Shown here: positions 28,608 through 36,759 of the stretch, in pieces | Layout of the letters: every line of letters begins with the position of its first letter | Position numbering within the stretch: the stretch's first letter is position 1 | Source of the DNA: Amycolatopsis thailandensis | GTDB lineage: Bacteria > Actinomycetota > Actinomycetes > Mycobacteriales > Pseudonocardiaceae | Assembly (NCBI RefSeq): GCF_002234405.1 | Contig: NZ_NMQT01000124.1 | Location: 62,001-126,000 of the forward strand | DNA length: 64,000 bases | Direction: 5' to 3' | Program-made: the position numbers and the translations under genes | Notes under the pieces: generated by a model | Database searches by the model: none | What the model was told of the DNA's origin: nothing | The model's input: only the letters and a program-made list of their open reading frames with translations

Positions 28608-29743
28608 TGCGCCGCGACCTCGGCGACCTTGCTCAAGGGTTCGCTCAGCGCGTCCACCGCCGACGCGAATTCCTTGATCTGGTCCTGGCTCAGCGCGGTG
28701 TAGGGCTTGAAGCCATCGCCTTCGCGCTGCTTGTTCAGCAGTGCCTGCACATTGCCGAACTCTTTGTCCAAAGTGGACACCAGGGCCGCGTCCTTGGTCT
28801 GCAAGAGCGGGCGCAGCGAGGCGATCGCGGCCTTCGAACCGTCGAGGTTGCCCTGGAAGTCCGACAGGTCGGTGTGGGAGAACGCTTCTTCCTCGCCGGT
28901 GATCTTGCCGGTGGCGATCTCGTCGAGCAGTTCCTTGGCACCGTTGGCCAGATCGAGCGCGTTCAGTTCGATCGACGCGGATTTGGTGACCAGTTCCTTG
29001 ACGTCGGCGAGCAGCTGGTCGGCGATCTGACCGGCGTCGGACTGGAGTCCGGTCACCCAAAGGTCCTTCTCCAGCCGGTGGAACCCGGTGAACTTCTGGC
29101 CCGGTTCGAGATCGGCCTCGCGCGCGTCGATCTTCGGGTCGAGATCGCCGAACTTTTCGGCCACCGGCTCGACGCGCTCGAAGTAGACGCGAGTGCGAGC
29201 GTACGCGGCCTTCGCCTCGTCGACCTTGCCCGCTTTCACCAGCGCGACGAACTTGGTGGTCTCCTCGTCGAGCGCCTTGGTGTTGTTGGCGACGTACTCC
29301 GCGTAGCTCTTGACCGCCTGCGCCTTCTGCGAGTTCGGGTCGTTCTGCTTGGCGCCGCCGCCGGTGACGGTGAAGTCGCCCCGGATGCCGGTGCCGGTCA
29401 TCCCCGGTTTGCACGCGGTCTGGTACTTGCCCGCCTCGGCGACCTCGACGATGAGCCGCCGGTTCAGTCCCGGCGCGATGTTCTCGACCTCGCCCATGAT
29501 CCGGTCGCCCTCGGCGTAGAGGTAGAACTCGGTGACCTTGCTGCCCTTGTTGGTGATCTCGAAGGTCACGTTGCCCGCGTTCGCGGTGTTCACCGAGACG
29601 GCGCAGGCGCTGTCGGACGCTTCGACCTTGATCGGGCCACCGGCCGCGGCGGGTTTTTCCTCGCCACCACCGCAGGCGGTGAGCACCAGGGCGCCGACGC
29701 CGGCGAGCGCGGCGAGCGGGAATCGACGAGACACTGGGGTCAC
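28604..29743 (-). CDS. efeO: Iron-uptake lipoprotein EfeO
   Basis: 379 residues. Lipobox LVLTAC, an N-terminal cupredoxin-like domain (about 35-125, with conserved Cys in DSACAVSV and YQTACKPGMTG) and the C-terminal M75 imelysin-like domain with HxxE as FHRLEKDLW. Binds iron outside the membrane and hands it to EfeU. GTG 29743 overlaps the efeU stop (GTGA), which decides the start over GTG 29734. Confidence 0.95.
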   Translation of the reverse strand: MTPVSRRFPLAALAGVGALVLTACGGGEEKPAAAGGPIKVEASDSACAVSVNTANAGNVTFEITNKGSKVTEFYLYAEGDRIMGEVENIAPGLNRRLIVEVAEAGKYQTACKPGMTGTGIRGDFTVTGGGAKQNDPNSQKAQAVKSYAEYVANNTKALDEETTKFVALVKAGKVDEAKAAYARTRVYFERVEPVAEKFGDLDPKIDAREADLEPGQKFTGFHRLEKDLWVTGLQSDAGQIADQLLADVKELVTKSASIELNALDLANGAKELLDEIATGKITGEEEAFSHTDLSDFQGNLDGSKAAIASLRPLLQTKDAALVSTLDKEFGNVQALLNKQREGDGFKPYTALSQDQIKEFASAVDALSEPLSKVAEVAAQ

Positions 29744-30588
29744 TCCTTGATCGCGGCCGCGGCGGGGGTCGCCGCGACCTTCTTCTTGGGCCTGAGGAAC
29801 AGGGGCAGCACGATCGCCACGTACGCGACCCACGCGACGGCCTGCAAGACCGTCGTCTGCTGCGAATAGTTGAAGATCCCCTTGAGCAGCGCGCCGTACC
29901 AGCTGGTCTCCGGCAGGACGGCGGACGCGTCGAACGCGAGCGTGTTCAGACCGGGCAGGAAGGCGGCCTCTTGCAGGTCGTGCAGGCCGTAGCCGAGCAC
30001 GCCCGCCGCCACGAACACCAGCAGCACACCGGTGATCGTGAAGAACTTGCCGAGGTCGAACCGGACGGCGCCGCGGTAGATCAGGTACGCCAGCACGATC
30101 GCGACGAGGATGCCCGCGCTGAAGCCGATCAGCGGTTCGGTCGTCCCGCCCTCCCCCTGCGCGGTCTGCACGGTCGAGTAGAAGAACACCGCCGTCTCCA
30201 GGCCTTCGCGGCCGACGGCGAAGAACGACAGGACGAGGACCGCGACAGGGCCGACGTCGAGCGCTTCGTCGAGCTTCCCGCGCAGTTCCGCGGCGATCGT
30301 CCTCGACGCCTTGCGCATCCAGAAGATCATCGCCGTCACGAACCCGACCGCGACGATCGACAGACTGCCGCCGAGCAGCTCCTGCTGCTCGAAGGACAGC
30401 TGGGCGGTGGAGTAGGTGAGGATCGCGCCGACCCCGACCGACAGCAGGACCGCGACGCCCACCCCGAGCCACACCCAGCGCAGCGCGTGCCGTCGTTCGG
30501 TCTTGACCAGGAACGCGACGAGGATGCTGACGACGAGAGCGGCTTCCAGGCCTTCCCGCAGGCCGATGAGCGCACTCGCGAACCACAC
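29740..30588 (-). CDS. efeU: Ferrous/ferric iron permease EfeU (FTR1 family)
   Basis: 282 residues, seven membrane helices, with the two REGLE iron-binding motifs of FTR1 permeases (LIGLREGLEAALVV near the N-terminus and FAVGREGLETAVFF near residue 135). First gene of efeU-efeO-efeB, all joined by 4-bp overlaps. GTG start at 30588. A DtxR/IdeR-type iron box lies about 40 bp upstream, so expression should rise under iron shortage. Confidence 0.96.
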   Translation of the reverse strand: MWFASALIGLREGLEAALVVSILVAFLVKTERRHALRWVWLGVGVAVLLSVGVGAILTYSTAQLSFEQQELLGGSLSIVAVGFVTAMIFWMRKASRTIAAELRGKLDEALDVGPVAVLVLSFFAVGREGLETAVFFYSTVQTAQGEGGTTEPLIGFSAGILVAIVLAYLIYRGAVRFDLGKFFTITGVLLVFVAAGVLGYGLHDLQEAAFLPGLNTLAFDASAVLPETSWYGALLKGIFNYSQQTTVLQAVAWVAYVAIVLPLFLRPKKKVAATPAAAAIKE

Positions 30589-30626
30589 GTCGTTCTCCCT
30601 GGTCGTGCCGACTGAACCTCCTGGTT

Positions 30627-30645
30627 TTAGGTAAGGCTTCCCTGA
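30627..30645 (-). promoter_or_regulatory. DtxR/IdeR iron box of the efe operon
   Basis: TTAGGTAAGGCTTCCCTGA matches 15 of 19 positions of the DtxR/IdeR consensus TTAGGTTAGGCTAACCTAA. It lies 39 bp upstream of the efeU start codon, over the probable promoter. The position and the nature of the operon make the assignment strong; the repressor gene is outside the window. Confidence 0.8.
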
Positions 30646-30759
30646 AAGTCCAGGAGGAGTGACGCGGCCCGGAAGCGGACGAAACGTTTGAAGAGGTCTT
30701 GATCGGACGGAGTGCTCGTAAGCATTCCCAGGTCAGGGCGGCCTGGATGGTTCACATAA

Positions 30760-30792
30760 CGAATCGGTCGCCGAGGACCGGTCACCGATTCG
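30760..30792. other. Inverted repeat in the leader of the lpqU-like gene
   Basis: CGAATCGGT at 30760-30768 is the exact complement of ACCGATTCG at 30784-30792, with 15 nt between. It lies 70 bp before the transglycosylase-like gene and could be an operator or RNA stem. Confidence 0.3.
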
Positions 30793-30862
30793 CTTTACCG
30801 TCAGTTGGCTTCGTAAGCCGAATGGGTCATCGCCCGGAAGTGTGGCGAAGTAACCTGACCGG

Positions 30863-31567
30863 GTGGCCGAAACCGCCCAGAGCACCGAAGCCCCGGAGCA
30901 CCCTGCCCGCCCTCTGCCGCCGTACGTCCCCAGGCTCGCTTTCGCGGGCGGGCTCGTGCTCACGGGTGTGGTGCTGATCATGACCGTCGGGGTGAACCGG
31001 CCGGGCGGGGAACCGCCGCCCCCGCCGCCTCAACCCCAGCCCGCGCTCGCCGTTCCGGACCAGAGGCCGCAGCCCGGGGTCGCGACGCCGCGAGCCGGGC
31101 TCGCCGCGCCCCCGGACCGGCCGACCGTTTCCGACGCGGCCGAACTGGAGACCTGGGCGAACCGGGTGGCCGCCAAGACCAGGCTCTCCGCCACCGATCT
31201 GTCCGCTTACGGCCGGGCCGAGATGTGGCTTCGGCGGCAAAAGCCGGGCTGTCATCTTTCGTGGGCGACCCTCGCCGGCATTTCCCATGTCGAAGCGGCG
31301 CAGGGCAGGCCCGGGCCGATCACGCTCGATCCCGGCGTCTGGGCGAAACACTCCGCCCGCGCCAGAAGCGACGGCAAGCAGCCGGATCCGAAGGACCTCG
31401 ACGACGCCGCCTTCACCACCGCCCGCTACCTGTGCGCCGCCGGGGACGACGTCGCCACCCCGGAGGGCTGGTGGAAGTCGATGCGGACGTTCGACCCGGC
31501 CGTTCCCTACGCCCAGGAAGTCTTCAGCGCGGCCGACGCCTACGCGGACGCCAGCGTCGCGCCCTGA
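30863..31567 (+). CDS. Membrane-anchored lytic-transglycosylase-like protein (LpqU counterpart)
   Basis: 234 residues from GTG 30863. A cytosolic tail, one membrane helix (about 25-46), a proline-rich wall-spanning linker (PPPPPPQPQPAL) and a helical domain with AEMWLRRQKPGCHLSWATLAGISHVEAAQG. The last part mirrors the catalytic-Glu region of the SLT protein at 36760 (GCHIDWALIASIGRIESNHA), so Glu in HVEAAQG is the likely acid. It sits where M. tuberculosis has lpqU, before eno. The domain is shorter than usual, so activity is uncertain. The last 28 bp overlap the convergent gene. Confidence 0.72.
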   Translation: MAETAQSTEAPEHPARPLPPYVPRLAFAGGLVLTGVVLIMTVGVNRPGGEPPPPPPQPQPALAVPDQRPQPGVATPRAGLAAPPDRPTVSDAAELETWANRVAAKTRLSATDLSAYGRAEMWLRRQKPGCHLSWATLAGISHVEAAQGRPGPITLDPGVWAKHSARARSDGKQPDPKDLDDAAFTTARYLCAAGDDVATPEGWWKSMRTFDPAVPYAQEVFSAADAYADASVAP

Positions 31568-32448
31568 TCCTCGAGCACCAGATCGAAATTGAGCACCGTC
31601 GCCATCCGGTAGGCGTCACCCGCCGCGACGACCAGTTGCGCCATCGGATCGACGACGTTCCCCGCCGCCCAGACGCCGTCCACGTTCGTCCGGCCCTGCG
31701 CGTCCACCGCGATCGAGCCGGTTTCGGTGCGCGCGCAGCCGATCTGGGCGAGCAGCTCGTCGTGCGGGACGAACTTCGGGCCGACGAACACGACGTCGCG
31801 TTCGACGACTTCGCCGTCGACCAGCCGGACGCCGGTCAGCCGGTCGTTTTCGACGGCGAGTTCGGAAACCTTCCCGTCGACGATCCGGATGCCCAGCCCG
31901 GTCAGCTTCGCCCTGTCGTCGGCGGAGATCTGCTGCGTGTGCGTGAAGAACGTCAGGTCCTTGCTCCACTGCCAGACGATCAGCGCCTGGTGGACCGCCT
32001 TGTCGGAGGTCGCGAGCACGCCGAACCGCTGATCGCGCACTTCCCAGCCGTGGCAGTACGGGCAGTGCAGCACGTCGGTGCCGAAGCGCTCCGCGACGCC
32101 GGGGACGTCCGGCAGCTCGTCGGCCAGTCCGGTGGTCACGACGATCCGGCGCCCGCTGATGACCCGGCCGCTCGCCAGCTCCACCGCCTTGTCGTGCCGC
32201 AGCCGGTGCACGACGTCGTCGACGATCTCCACGCCGTAAGCGCGGACTTCGTCACGACCTATAGTCAGTAACTCTTTGGGTGGAATTCCGTCCCTGGTCA
32301 GGAAACCGTGCGCGTGCGCGGCCGGGGCGTTGCGCGGGCTTCCACCGTCGATCACGACGACCTTGCGCCGCGCCCTGCCCAGTACCAGCGCCGCGCTGAG
32401 GCCCGCGACACCACCGCCGATGATCACCACGTCGTATTCGTCGTTCAT
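31540..32448 (-). CDS. Thioredoxin-reductase-like FAD/NAD(P) oxidoreductase
   Basis: 302 residues from ATG 32448: FAD-binding GxGxxG variant VVIIGGGVAGLSAALVLGRA, redox-active CPYC in VLHCPYCHGWE and second FAD motif VDGVWAAGNVVDP. The NADPH domain lacks the usual GxGxxA loop (RFGVLATSDKAVHQ), as in disulfide oxidoreductases of natural-product pathways and ferredoxin-like TrxRs. Divergent from the XRE-cupin regulator gene and probably under its control. Confidence 0.85.
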   Translation of the reverse strand: MNDEYDVVIIGGGVAGLSAALVLGRARRKVVVIDGGSPRNAPAAHAHGFLTRDGIPPKELLTIGRDEVRAYGVEIVDDVVHRLRHDKAVELASGRVISGRRIVVTTGLADELPDVPGVAERFGTDVLHCPYCHGWEVRDQRFGVLATSDKAVHQALIVWQWSKDLTFFTHTQQISADDRAKLTGLGIRIVDGKVSELAVENDRLTGVRLVDGEVVERDVVFVGPKFVPHDELLAQIGCARTETGSIAVDAQGRTNVDGVWAAGNVVDPMAQLVVAAGDAYRMATVLNFDLVLEDQGATLASA

Positions 32449-32478
32449 GCTCCCGAGCATCCGGAGTTCTTCGAAATC

Positions 32479-32506
32479 TGGCAAAGTTCATTGCCGATTT
32501 GGCAAA
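32479..32506. promoter_or_regulatory. TGGCAAA repeats in the divergent TrxR-like/XRE promoter
   Basis: TGGCAAA occurs at 32479-32485 and 32500-32506, exactly 21 bp (two helical turns) apart, with an inverted TTGCC at 32491-32495 between. Located just before the XRE-cupin ATG (32515); candidate autoregulatory operator. Confidence 0.4.
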
Positions 32507-32514
32507 CTGGGGGC

Positions 32515-33084
32515 ATGGAGGACATCGAACGGCGGCTCGCCGAGGTCGGCCCGAAGCTCAAACGGCTTCGCAAGGAACGCGGCACCACCCTCTCCGCGCT
32601 CTCGGAAACGACGGGGATCTCCGCCAGCACGCTCTCGCGGCTCGAATCGGGTACCCGGAAGGCCACCCTGGAATTGCTGCTCACCTTGTCGGCGGCGCAT
32701 CAGGTCCCGCTCGACGAACTGGTCGGCGAACCCGAGCCGTCCGATCCGCGGGTCCGGATGAAAGCCCAGAAGTTCGGCAGGTTCACCGCGTGGGCGCTGA
32801 CCGCGCAGCCGGGGCAGCCGCAGGCGTTCAAACTGCTGATCCCGGTGGAGGACATCGAGCCGGTGCAACGGACGCACGAGGGCTACGAGTGGATGTACGT
32901 CCTCAGCGGACGGTTGCGGGCACTGCTCGGCGACCGTGACTTCACGATGGGACCCGGCGAGGCCGCCGAGTTCGACACGCGGGTGCCGCACTGGTTCGGG
33001 AGCGCGGGGCCGGGGCCGGTGGAGCTGCTGGTGCTGTTCGGCAAGCAGGGCGAGCGCGCCCACCTCAAGGCCAGGTCCAAATGA
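32515..33084 (+). CDS. XRE regulator with cupin sensor domain
   Basis: 189 residues from ATG 32515. Helix-turn-helix (LKRLRKERGTTLSALSETTGISASTLSRLESGTRKAT, about 15-55), then a C-terminal cupin barrel with THEGYEWMYVLSGRLRALLGDRDFTMGPGEAAEFDTRVPHWF, keeping the His/Glu metal-type residues. The usual role is repression of a neighbouring oxidoreductase in response to a small molecule. Divergent from the TrxR-like gene. Confidence 0.9.
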   Translation: MEDIERRLAEVGPKLKRLRKERGTTLSALSETTGISASTLSRLESGTRKATLELLLTLSAAHQVPLDELVGEPEPSDPRVRMKAQKFGRFTAWALTAQPGQPQAFKLLIPVEDIEPVQRTHEGYEWMYVLSGRLRALLGDRDFTMGPGEAAEFDTRVPHWFGSAGPGPVELLVLFGKQGERAHLKARSK

Positions 33085-33103
33085 GAGCAAAGGTCCCTTG
33101 CTC
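33085..33103. terminator. Short hairpin of the GCAAAGGTCCCTTGC family
   Basis: GAGCAAAGGTCCCTTGCTC forms a 6-bp stem plus 2 bp after one mismatch. It starts directly after the XRE-cupin stop codon, between convergent genes. The 15-bp core is identical to part of the much longer hairpin at 3869-3939. Confidence 0.6.
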
Positions 33104-33129
33104 CCGCGGCCGTGGTGGCGGTGGGCAGG

Positions 33130-33543
33130 TCAGTCGCGCAACGCGATCCTCGCGCTGACCTCGCTGATCGCTTCCAGATACTCCGGGATCGGATGCATCG
33201 CCGACGCGATCCGCATCTGCGCGAGCGCCTCGGTCAACCGCCCGAGGCGCTGGAGGGTCCGCCCGAGCACGAACCGCGCGTAATGATCGGTGGGATCCAT
33301 TTCCAGCACCCGGGTGAAGGCGCGCTCGGCCCGCCGCAACTGAGCGGAGTGGAAGTACGCGCGGCCCGCCAGCAGCTGAACGCTCGGCTTGTCGGTTTCT
33401 TCCTCCAGCAAGGGCTCGAGGGCTTTGAGGGCGTCGAGCGGCCTGCGGCTTTCGACCAGCGCCTCCGCCTGTCGGAAGGCACGGAACCGAGACTCGCCGG
33501 ACGAGTCCTGACCGGGTTCTGGGGCGGGTTCGGCATCCATCAT
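33130..33543 (-). CDS. Tetratricopeptide-repeat protein
   Basis: 137 residues from ATG 33543, placed by GGAG six bases upstream (GTG 33555 is possible). Helical TPR units at about 28-60 (PLDALKALEPLLEEETDKPS), 62-95 (AGRAYFHSAQLRRAERAFTRVLEMDP) and 97-128 (ARFVLGRTLQRLGRLTEALAQM). No signal or membrane segment; presumably a small cytosolic scaffold. Common in actinomycetes, without assigned role. Confidence 0.8.
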   Translation of the reverse strand: MMDAEPAPEPGQDSSGESRFRAFRQAEALVESRRPLDALKALEPLLEEETDKPSVQLLAGRAYFHSAQLRRAERAFTRVLEMDPTDHYARFVLGRTLQRLGRLTEALAQMRIASAMHPIPEYLEAISEVSARIALRD

Positions 33544-33614
33544 GGTCCGCTCCACGATACGCCGGGGCAGGGCCGATCTCGACTGCTGAAACGGTCATGG
33601 TGGACTGTCCTGCC

Positions 33615-34103
33615 ATGAGCAGTGCCGAAGCGGATAGGCCCGAGAACGAGCCCGGTTACCTCGGGCTCGCGCCGTACCTCTACTACTCCGACGCGACCGA
33701 GGCGGTCGCGTGGCTGGTCAGAGTGTTCGGGTTCACCGAGGAGGTGCGCTTCGCCGACGCCTCCGGAGAGGTGTTCCAGGCCACCCTGTGCGCCGGCCCG
33801 GCCAAGATCCAGCTGGCCGGGGTCGGCCCCGAGTACTGGCAGGCCAAGGGTGTCGACGGCCCGGTCGGGCAGCTGAACATCGTCTACGTCGCCGACGCCG
33901 ACGCGCAGTACGAGCGCGTCCGCGCCGCGCTGGGCGACGACGCCGACCTCGACGCGCCCCAGGACCAGCCCTACGGCGCCCGTGTGTTCACCGTCTCCGA
34001 CATCGGCGGCAACAGCTGGACTTTCTGGCAGCAGTTCTCCGACACGGTGGAGCTCCCGTCGGGCTGGCGGGAAGTCCGCGCAGGTGAACCGGTCACCGAC
34101 TAG
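33615..34103 (+). CDS. VOC-family (glyoxalase/bleomycin-resistance fold) protein
   Basis: 162 residues from ATG 33615; a paired beta-alpha-beta-beta-beta fold: APYLYYSDATEAVAWLVRVFGFTEEVRFAD, then ...GQLNIVYVADADAQYERVRAALGDD and a C-terminal RVFTVSDIGGNSWTFWQQF. The last resembles the 'DPxGNxWxF' end of DUF1428/PhnB-like members. Metal-dependent enzyme or binding protein; substrate unknown. Confidence 0.82.
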   Translation: MSSAEADRPENEPGYLGLAPYLYYSDATEAVAWLVRVFGFTEEVRFADASGEVFQATLCAGPAKIQLAGVGPEYWQAKGVDGPVGQLNIVYVADADAQYERVRAALGDDADLDAPQDQPYGARVFTVSDIGGNSWTFWQQFSDTVELPSGWREVRAGEPVTD

Positions 34104-34207
34104 GTCCGTTCGAAGCTCGATGTGGCGCGTGCCTCCAACGGGTGAACGACGCCGACGGCTAGGCTGGGCCCCGTCACCGCAGGCACGACCCACATGAGGA
34201 GCATGGC

Positions 34208-35494
34208 GTGGCGCTCATCGAGCAGGTAGGCGCTCGCGAGATTCTGGACTCGCGAGGCAACCCGACGGTCGAAGTGGAGGTGGCTCTCGACGACGGCACG
34301 CTGGCGCGGGCCGCGGTCCCCTCGGGTGCGTCCACCGGCGAACACGAAGCCGTCGAGCTGCGTGACGGCGACACCGGCCGGTACAACGGCAAGGGTGTCG
34401 AGCGCGCGGTCGCGGCCGTCCTGGACGAGATCGGCCCGGATCTGGTCGGCACCGACGCCGTCGACCAGCGCATCGTCGACCAGAAGCTGGTCGACCTCGA
34501 CGGCACCCCGGCGAAGTCCCGCCTCGGCGCGAACGCCATCCTCGGCGTTTCGCTCGCCGTCGCGAAGGCCGCCGCGGAGTCGGCCGAACTGGAGCTGTTC
34601 CGCTACCTCGGCGGGCCGAACGCGCACGTGCTGCCGGTGCCGATGCTGAACATCCTCAACGGTGGCGCGCACGCCGACACCGATGTGGACATCCAGGAAT
34701 TCATGATCGCGCCGATCGGCGCCGAGTCGTTCCGCGAGGCCCTGCGCTGGGGCACCGAGGTCTACCACTCGCTGAAGTCGGTCCTGAAGGGCCGCGGCCT
34801 GTCCACCGGCCTCGGCGACGAAGGCGGCTTCGCGCCCAGCCTGAAGAACAACCGCGAAGCGCTCGACCTGATCCTTCAGGCGATCGAGAAGGCCGGGTAC
34901 GCCCCGGGCCGTGACGTCGCGCTCGCGCTCGACGTCGCCGCGACCGAGTTCTTCTCCGACGGCGCGTACACCTTCGAAGGCGCGAAGAAGAGCGCCGAGC
35001 AGATGTCGGCCTACTACGCCGAACTGCTGCGCGACTACCCGCTCGTGTCCATCGAGGACCCGCTGAGCGAGGACGACTGGGACGGCTGGGTCCAGCTGAC
35101 CGCCGAGATCGGCGAGAAGGTCCAGATCGTCGGCGACGACCTGTTCGTCACCAACCCGGACCGCCTCGAAGAGGGCATCACCCGCCGCGCCGCCAACGCG
35201 CTGCTGGTGAAGGTCAACCAGATCGGCACGCTGTCGGAGACCCTCGACGCGATCTCGCTGGCCACCTCGTACGGCTACAAGTCGATGATGAGCCACCGGT
35301 CCGGTGAGACCGAGGACACCTTCATCGCGGACCTGGCCGTCGCGACCGGTGTCGGCCAGATCAAGACCGGCGCCCCGGCGCGCGGCGAGCGGATCGCCAA
35401 GTACAACCAGCTGCTCCGCATCGAGGAGACCCTCGCCGACGCGGCTCGCTACGCCGGCGACCTCGCGTTCCCGCGGTTCAGCCCGGAGGGGTAA
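34208..35494 (+). CDS. eno: Enolase
   Basis: Converts 2-phosphoglycerate to phosphoenolpyruvate in glycolysis; cytosolic. 428 residues, full length. Motifs: REILDSRGNPTVEVEV, substrate-loop SGASTGEHEA, GDEGGFAP, metal-site SIEDPLSEDDWDGW and the signature LLVKVNQIGTLSET with MMSHRSGETED. GTG start at 34208. Followed 6 bp later by the ftsB-like gene, as in Rv1023-Rv1024. Confidence 0.98.
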   Translation: MALIEQVGAREILDSRGNPTVEVEVALDDGTLARAAVPSGASTGEHEAVELRDGDTGRYNGKGVERAVAAVLDEIGPDLVGTDAVDQRIVDQKLVDLDGTPAKSRLGANAILGVSLAVAKAAAESAELELFRYLGGPNAHVLPVPMLNILNGGAHADTDVDIQEFMIAPIGAESFREALRWGTEVYHSLKSVLKGRGLSTGLGDEGGFAPSLKNNREALDLILQAIEKAGYAPGRDVALALDVAATEFFSDGAYTFEGAKKSAEQMSAYYAELLRDYPLVSIEDPLSEDDWDGWVQLTAEIGEKVQIVGDDLFVTNPDRLEEGITRRAANALLVKVNQIGTLSETLDAISLATSYGYKSMMSHRSGETEDTFIADLAVATGVGQIKTGAPARGERIAKYNQLLRIEETLADAARYAGDLAFPRFSPEG

Positions 35495-35500
35495 TCAGCG

Positions 35501-36043
35501 ATGGCAGACCGGGGGAGGGCGCGGACCCGTCGTAGCGGGCGTGCGGACGGCGGTGGCTCCGGCAGGGGCCGCCGGCCGGAGAGCGCCCGTCGTACGACGA
35601 CGAACGAGGTCCGCGCCCGAACCCGGCTGCGCCGCAGCCTGGCGGCGAAGAGGGCATCGGGTGCCGCGAAGGTGCTCGGCATGTCCACCACCCGCCGGGC
35701 CGCGGTGGTGGCGATCGTGGTGTGCGCGCTCGCGTTCACCATCGCCGTCCCGCTGCGCACGTACCTCAGCCAGAAGTCCGAGGTGAACGAGCAGCAGCAG
35801 TTACAGTCCGAACTGCAGCGGAGCGTCGCCCAGCTGGAAGGCCGCAAGGCCGAGCTGAGCGACCCCGCGCAGATCGAGGCCGAGGCTCGTAAGCGCTTCG
35901 GTTTCGTGAAGCCCGGCGAGACGCCGTACATCGTGCAGCTCCCCGAGGACAAGGTGCCCGAGCAGGGCGAGCCGCAAGGCCAGCAGCCGGTGCCCGCGGG
36001 CTCCTGGTACGAGAAGCTGTGGGATCAGGTCGCGGGCGGCTGA
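35501..36043 (+). CDS. Septum-formation initiator, FtsB/DivIC family
   Basis: 180 residues. Long basic, disordered N-terminus (RGRARTRRSGRADGGGSGRG), one membrane helix (about 66-83, VVAIVVCALAFTIAVPL), a short coiled coil (QKSEVNEQQQLQSELQRSVAQLEGRKAELSDPAQIEAEARKRFGFVKPGETPY) and a disordered tail. The AxxRFGFVKPGE segment is the DivIC/FtsB signature; it would act in the divisome with FtsL/FtsQ. Coupled to eno in transcription. Confidence 0.92.
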   Translation: MADRGRARTRRSGRADGGGSGRGRRPESARRTTTNEVRARTRLRRSLAAKRASGAAKVLGMSTTRRAAVVAIVVCALAFTIAVPLRTYLSQKSEVNEQQQLQSELQRSVAQLEGRKAELSDPAQIEAEARKRFGFVKPGETPYIVQLPEDKVPEQGEPQGQQPVPAGSWYEKLWDQVAGG

Positions 36044-36067
36044 ACCTCCCCCTTTAGCCTTAGGGGT

Positions 36068-36577
36068 GTGAACAGCACGGAAAAGTCTTCATACGAGCCT
36101 GTGACCGACGCCGACCGCGAGATCATCGCGGAACAGCTCGGCCGGGCACCCCGTGCGCTGCGCGCCGTCGCCGCGCGCTGCCCGAGCGGCCACCCGTCGG
36201 TCGTGCAGACCAGCCCCCGCCTCGACGACGGCACCCCGTTCCCGACGCTCTACTACTTGACCTGCCCGAAGCTGACGTCGATGGTCGGCACGCTCGAGGC
36301 GTCCGGGCTGATGAAGGAGATGACCGACCGGCTCGCGGAGGACCCCGAGCTGGCGGCCGCCTACCAGCGGACCCACGAGAGCTACCTCGCCGAACGCGAC
36401 GCCATCGACTCGCTCGGCCACGAGGTCAGCGCGGGCGGGATGCCCGGCCGCGTCAAATGCCTGCACGTCCACCTGGCGCACACGCTCGCCGTCGGCCCCG
36501 GCGTGAACCCGTTCGGCGACGAGACCCTCGCGCTGCTCAAAGCCAGTGGATGGCCGTCGGGCGACTGCCAGGGGTAA
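36068..36577 (+). CDS. DUF501-family protein
   Basis: 169 residues from GTG 36068. The conserved DUF501 elements are visible: EQLGRAPRALRAVAARCPSGHPSVVQTSPRLDDGTPFPTLYYLTCP and the C-terminal GMPGRVKCLHVHLAHTLAVGPGVNPFGDE, with conserved Cys and His. Function unknown. Always between ftsB and ppx in actinomycetes (Rv1025), here followed by a transglycosylase gene before ppx. Confidence 0.92.
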   Translation: MNSTEKSSYEPVTDADREIIAEQLGRAPRALRAVAARCPSGHPSVVQTSPRLDDGTPFPTLYYLTCPKLTSMVGTLEASGLMKEMTDRLAEDPELAAAYQRTHESYLAERDAIDSLGHEVSAGGMPGRVKCLHVHLAHTLAVGPGVNPFGDETLALLKASGWPSGDCQG

Positions 36578-36759
36578 CACCGGCGCCCGGTGCACAGATA
36601 GTTCCTCCAGGTGGGTTAATTCACCTCTTGTCGACCAACTCGTCCTCCCCTATGGGGTGAAACCGGTCACCGTATGCGGCAGGCTGTGCACGGTCGAGGG
36701 TTGTCGGGGTGGGAAGTACCGGATCGCCGGATCGCGATCCGCCGGGAGGGTTCTGAGGT

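Noticed and set aside
36578..36759. Possible c-di-AMP (ydaO) riboswitch before the lytic transglycosylase gene
   Set aside because: Position and gene type fit, but the conserved ydaO core segments could not be found; only a small GGTGA/TCACC hairpin is present.
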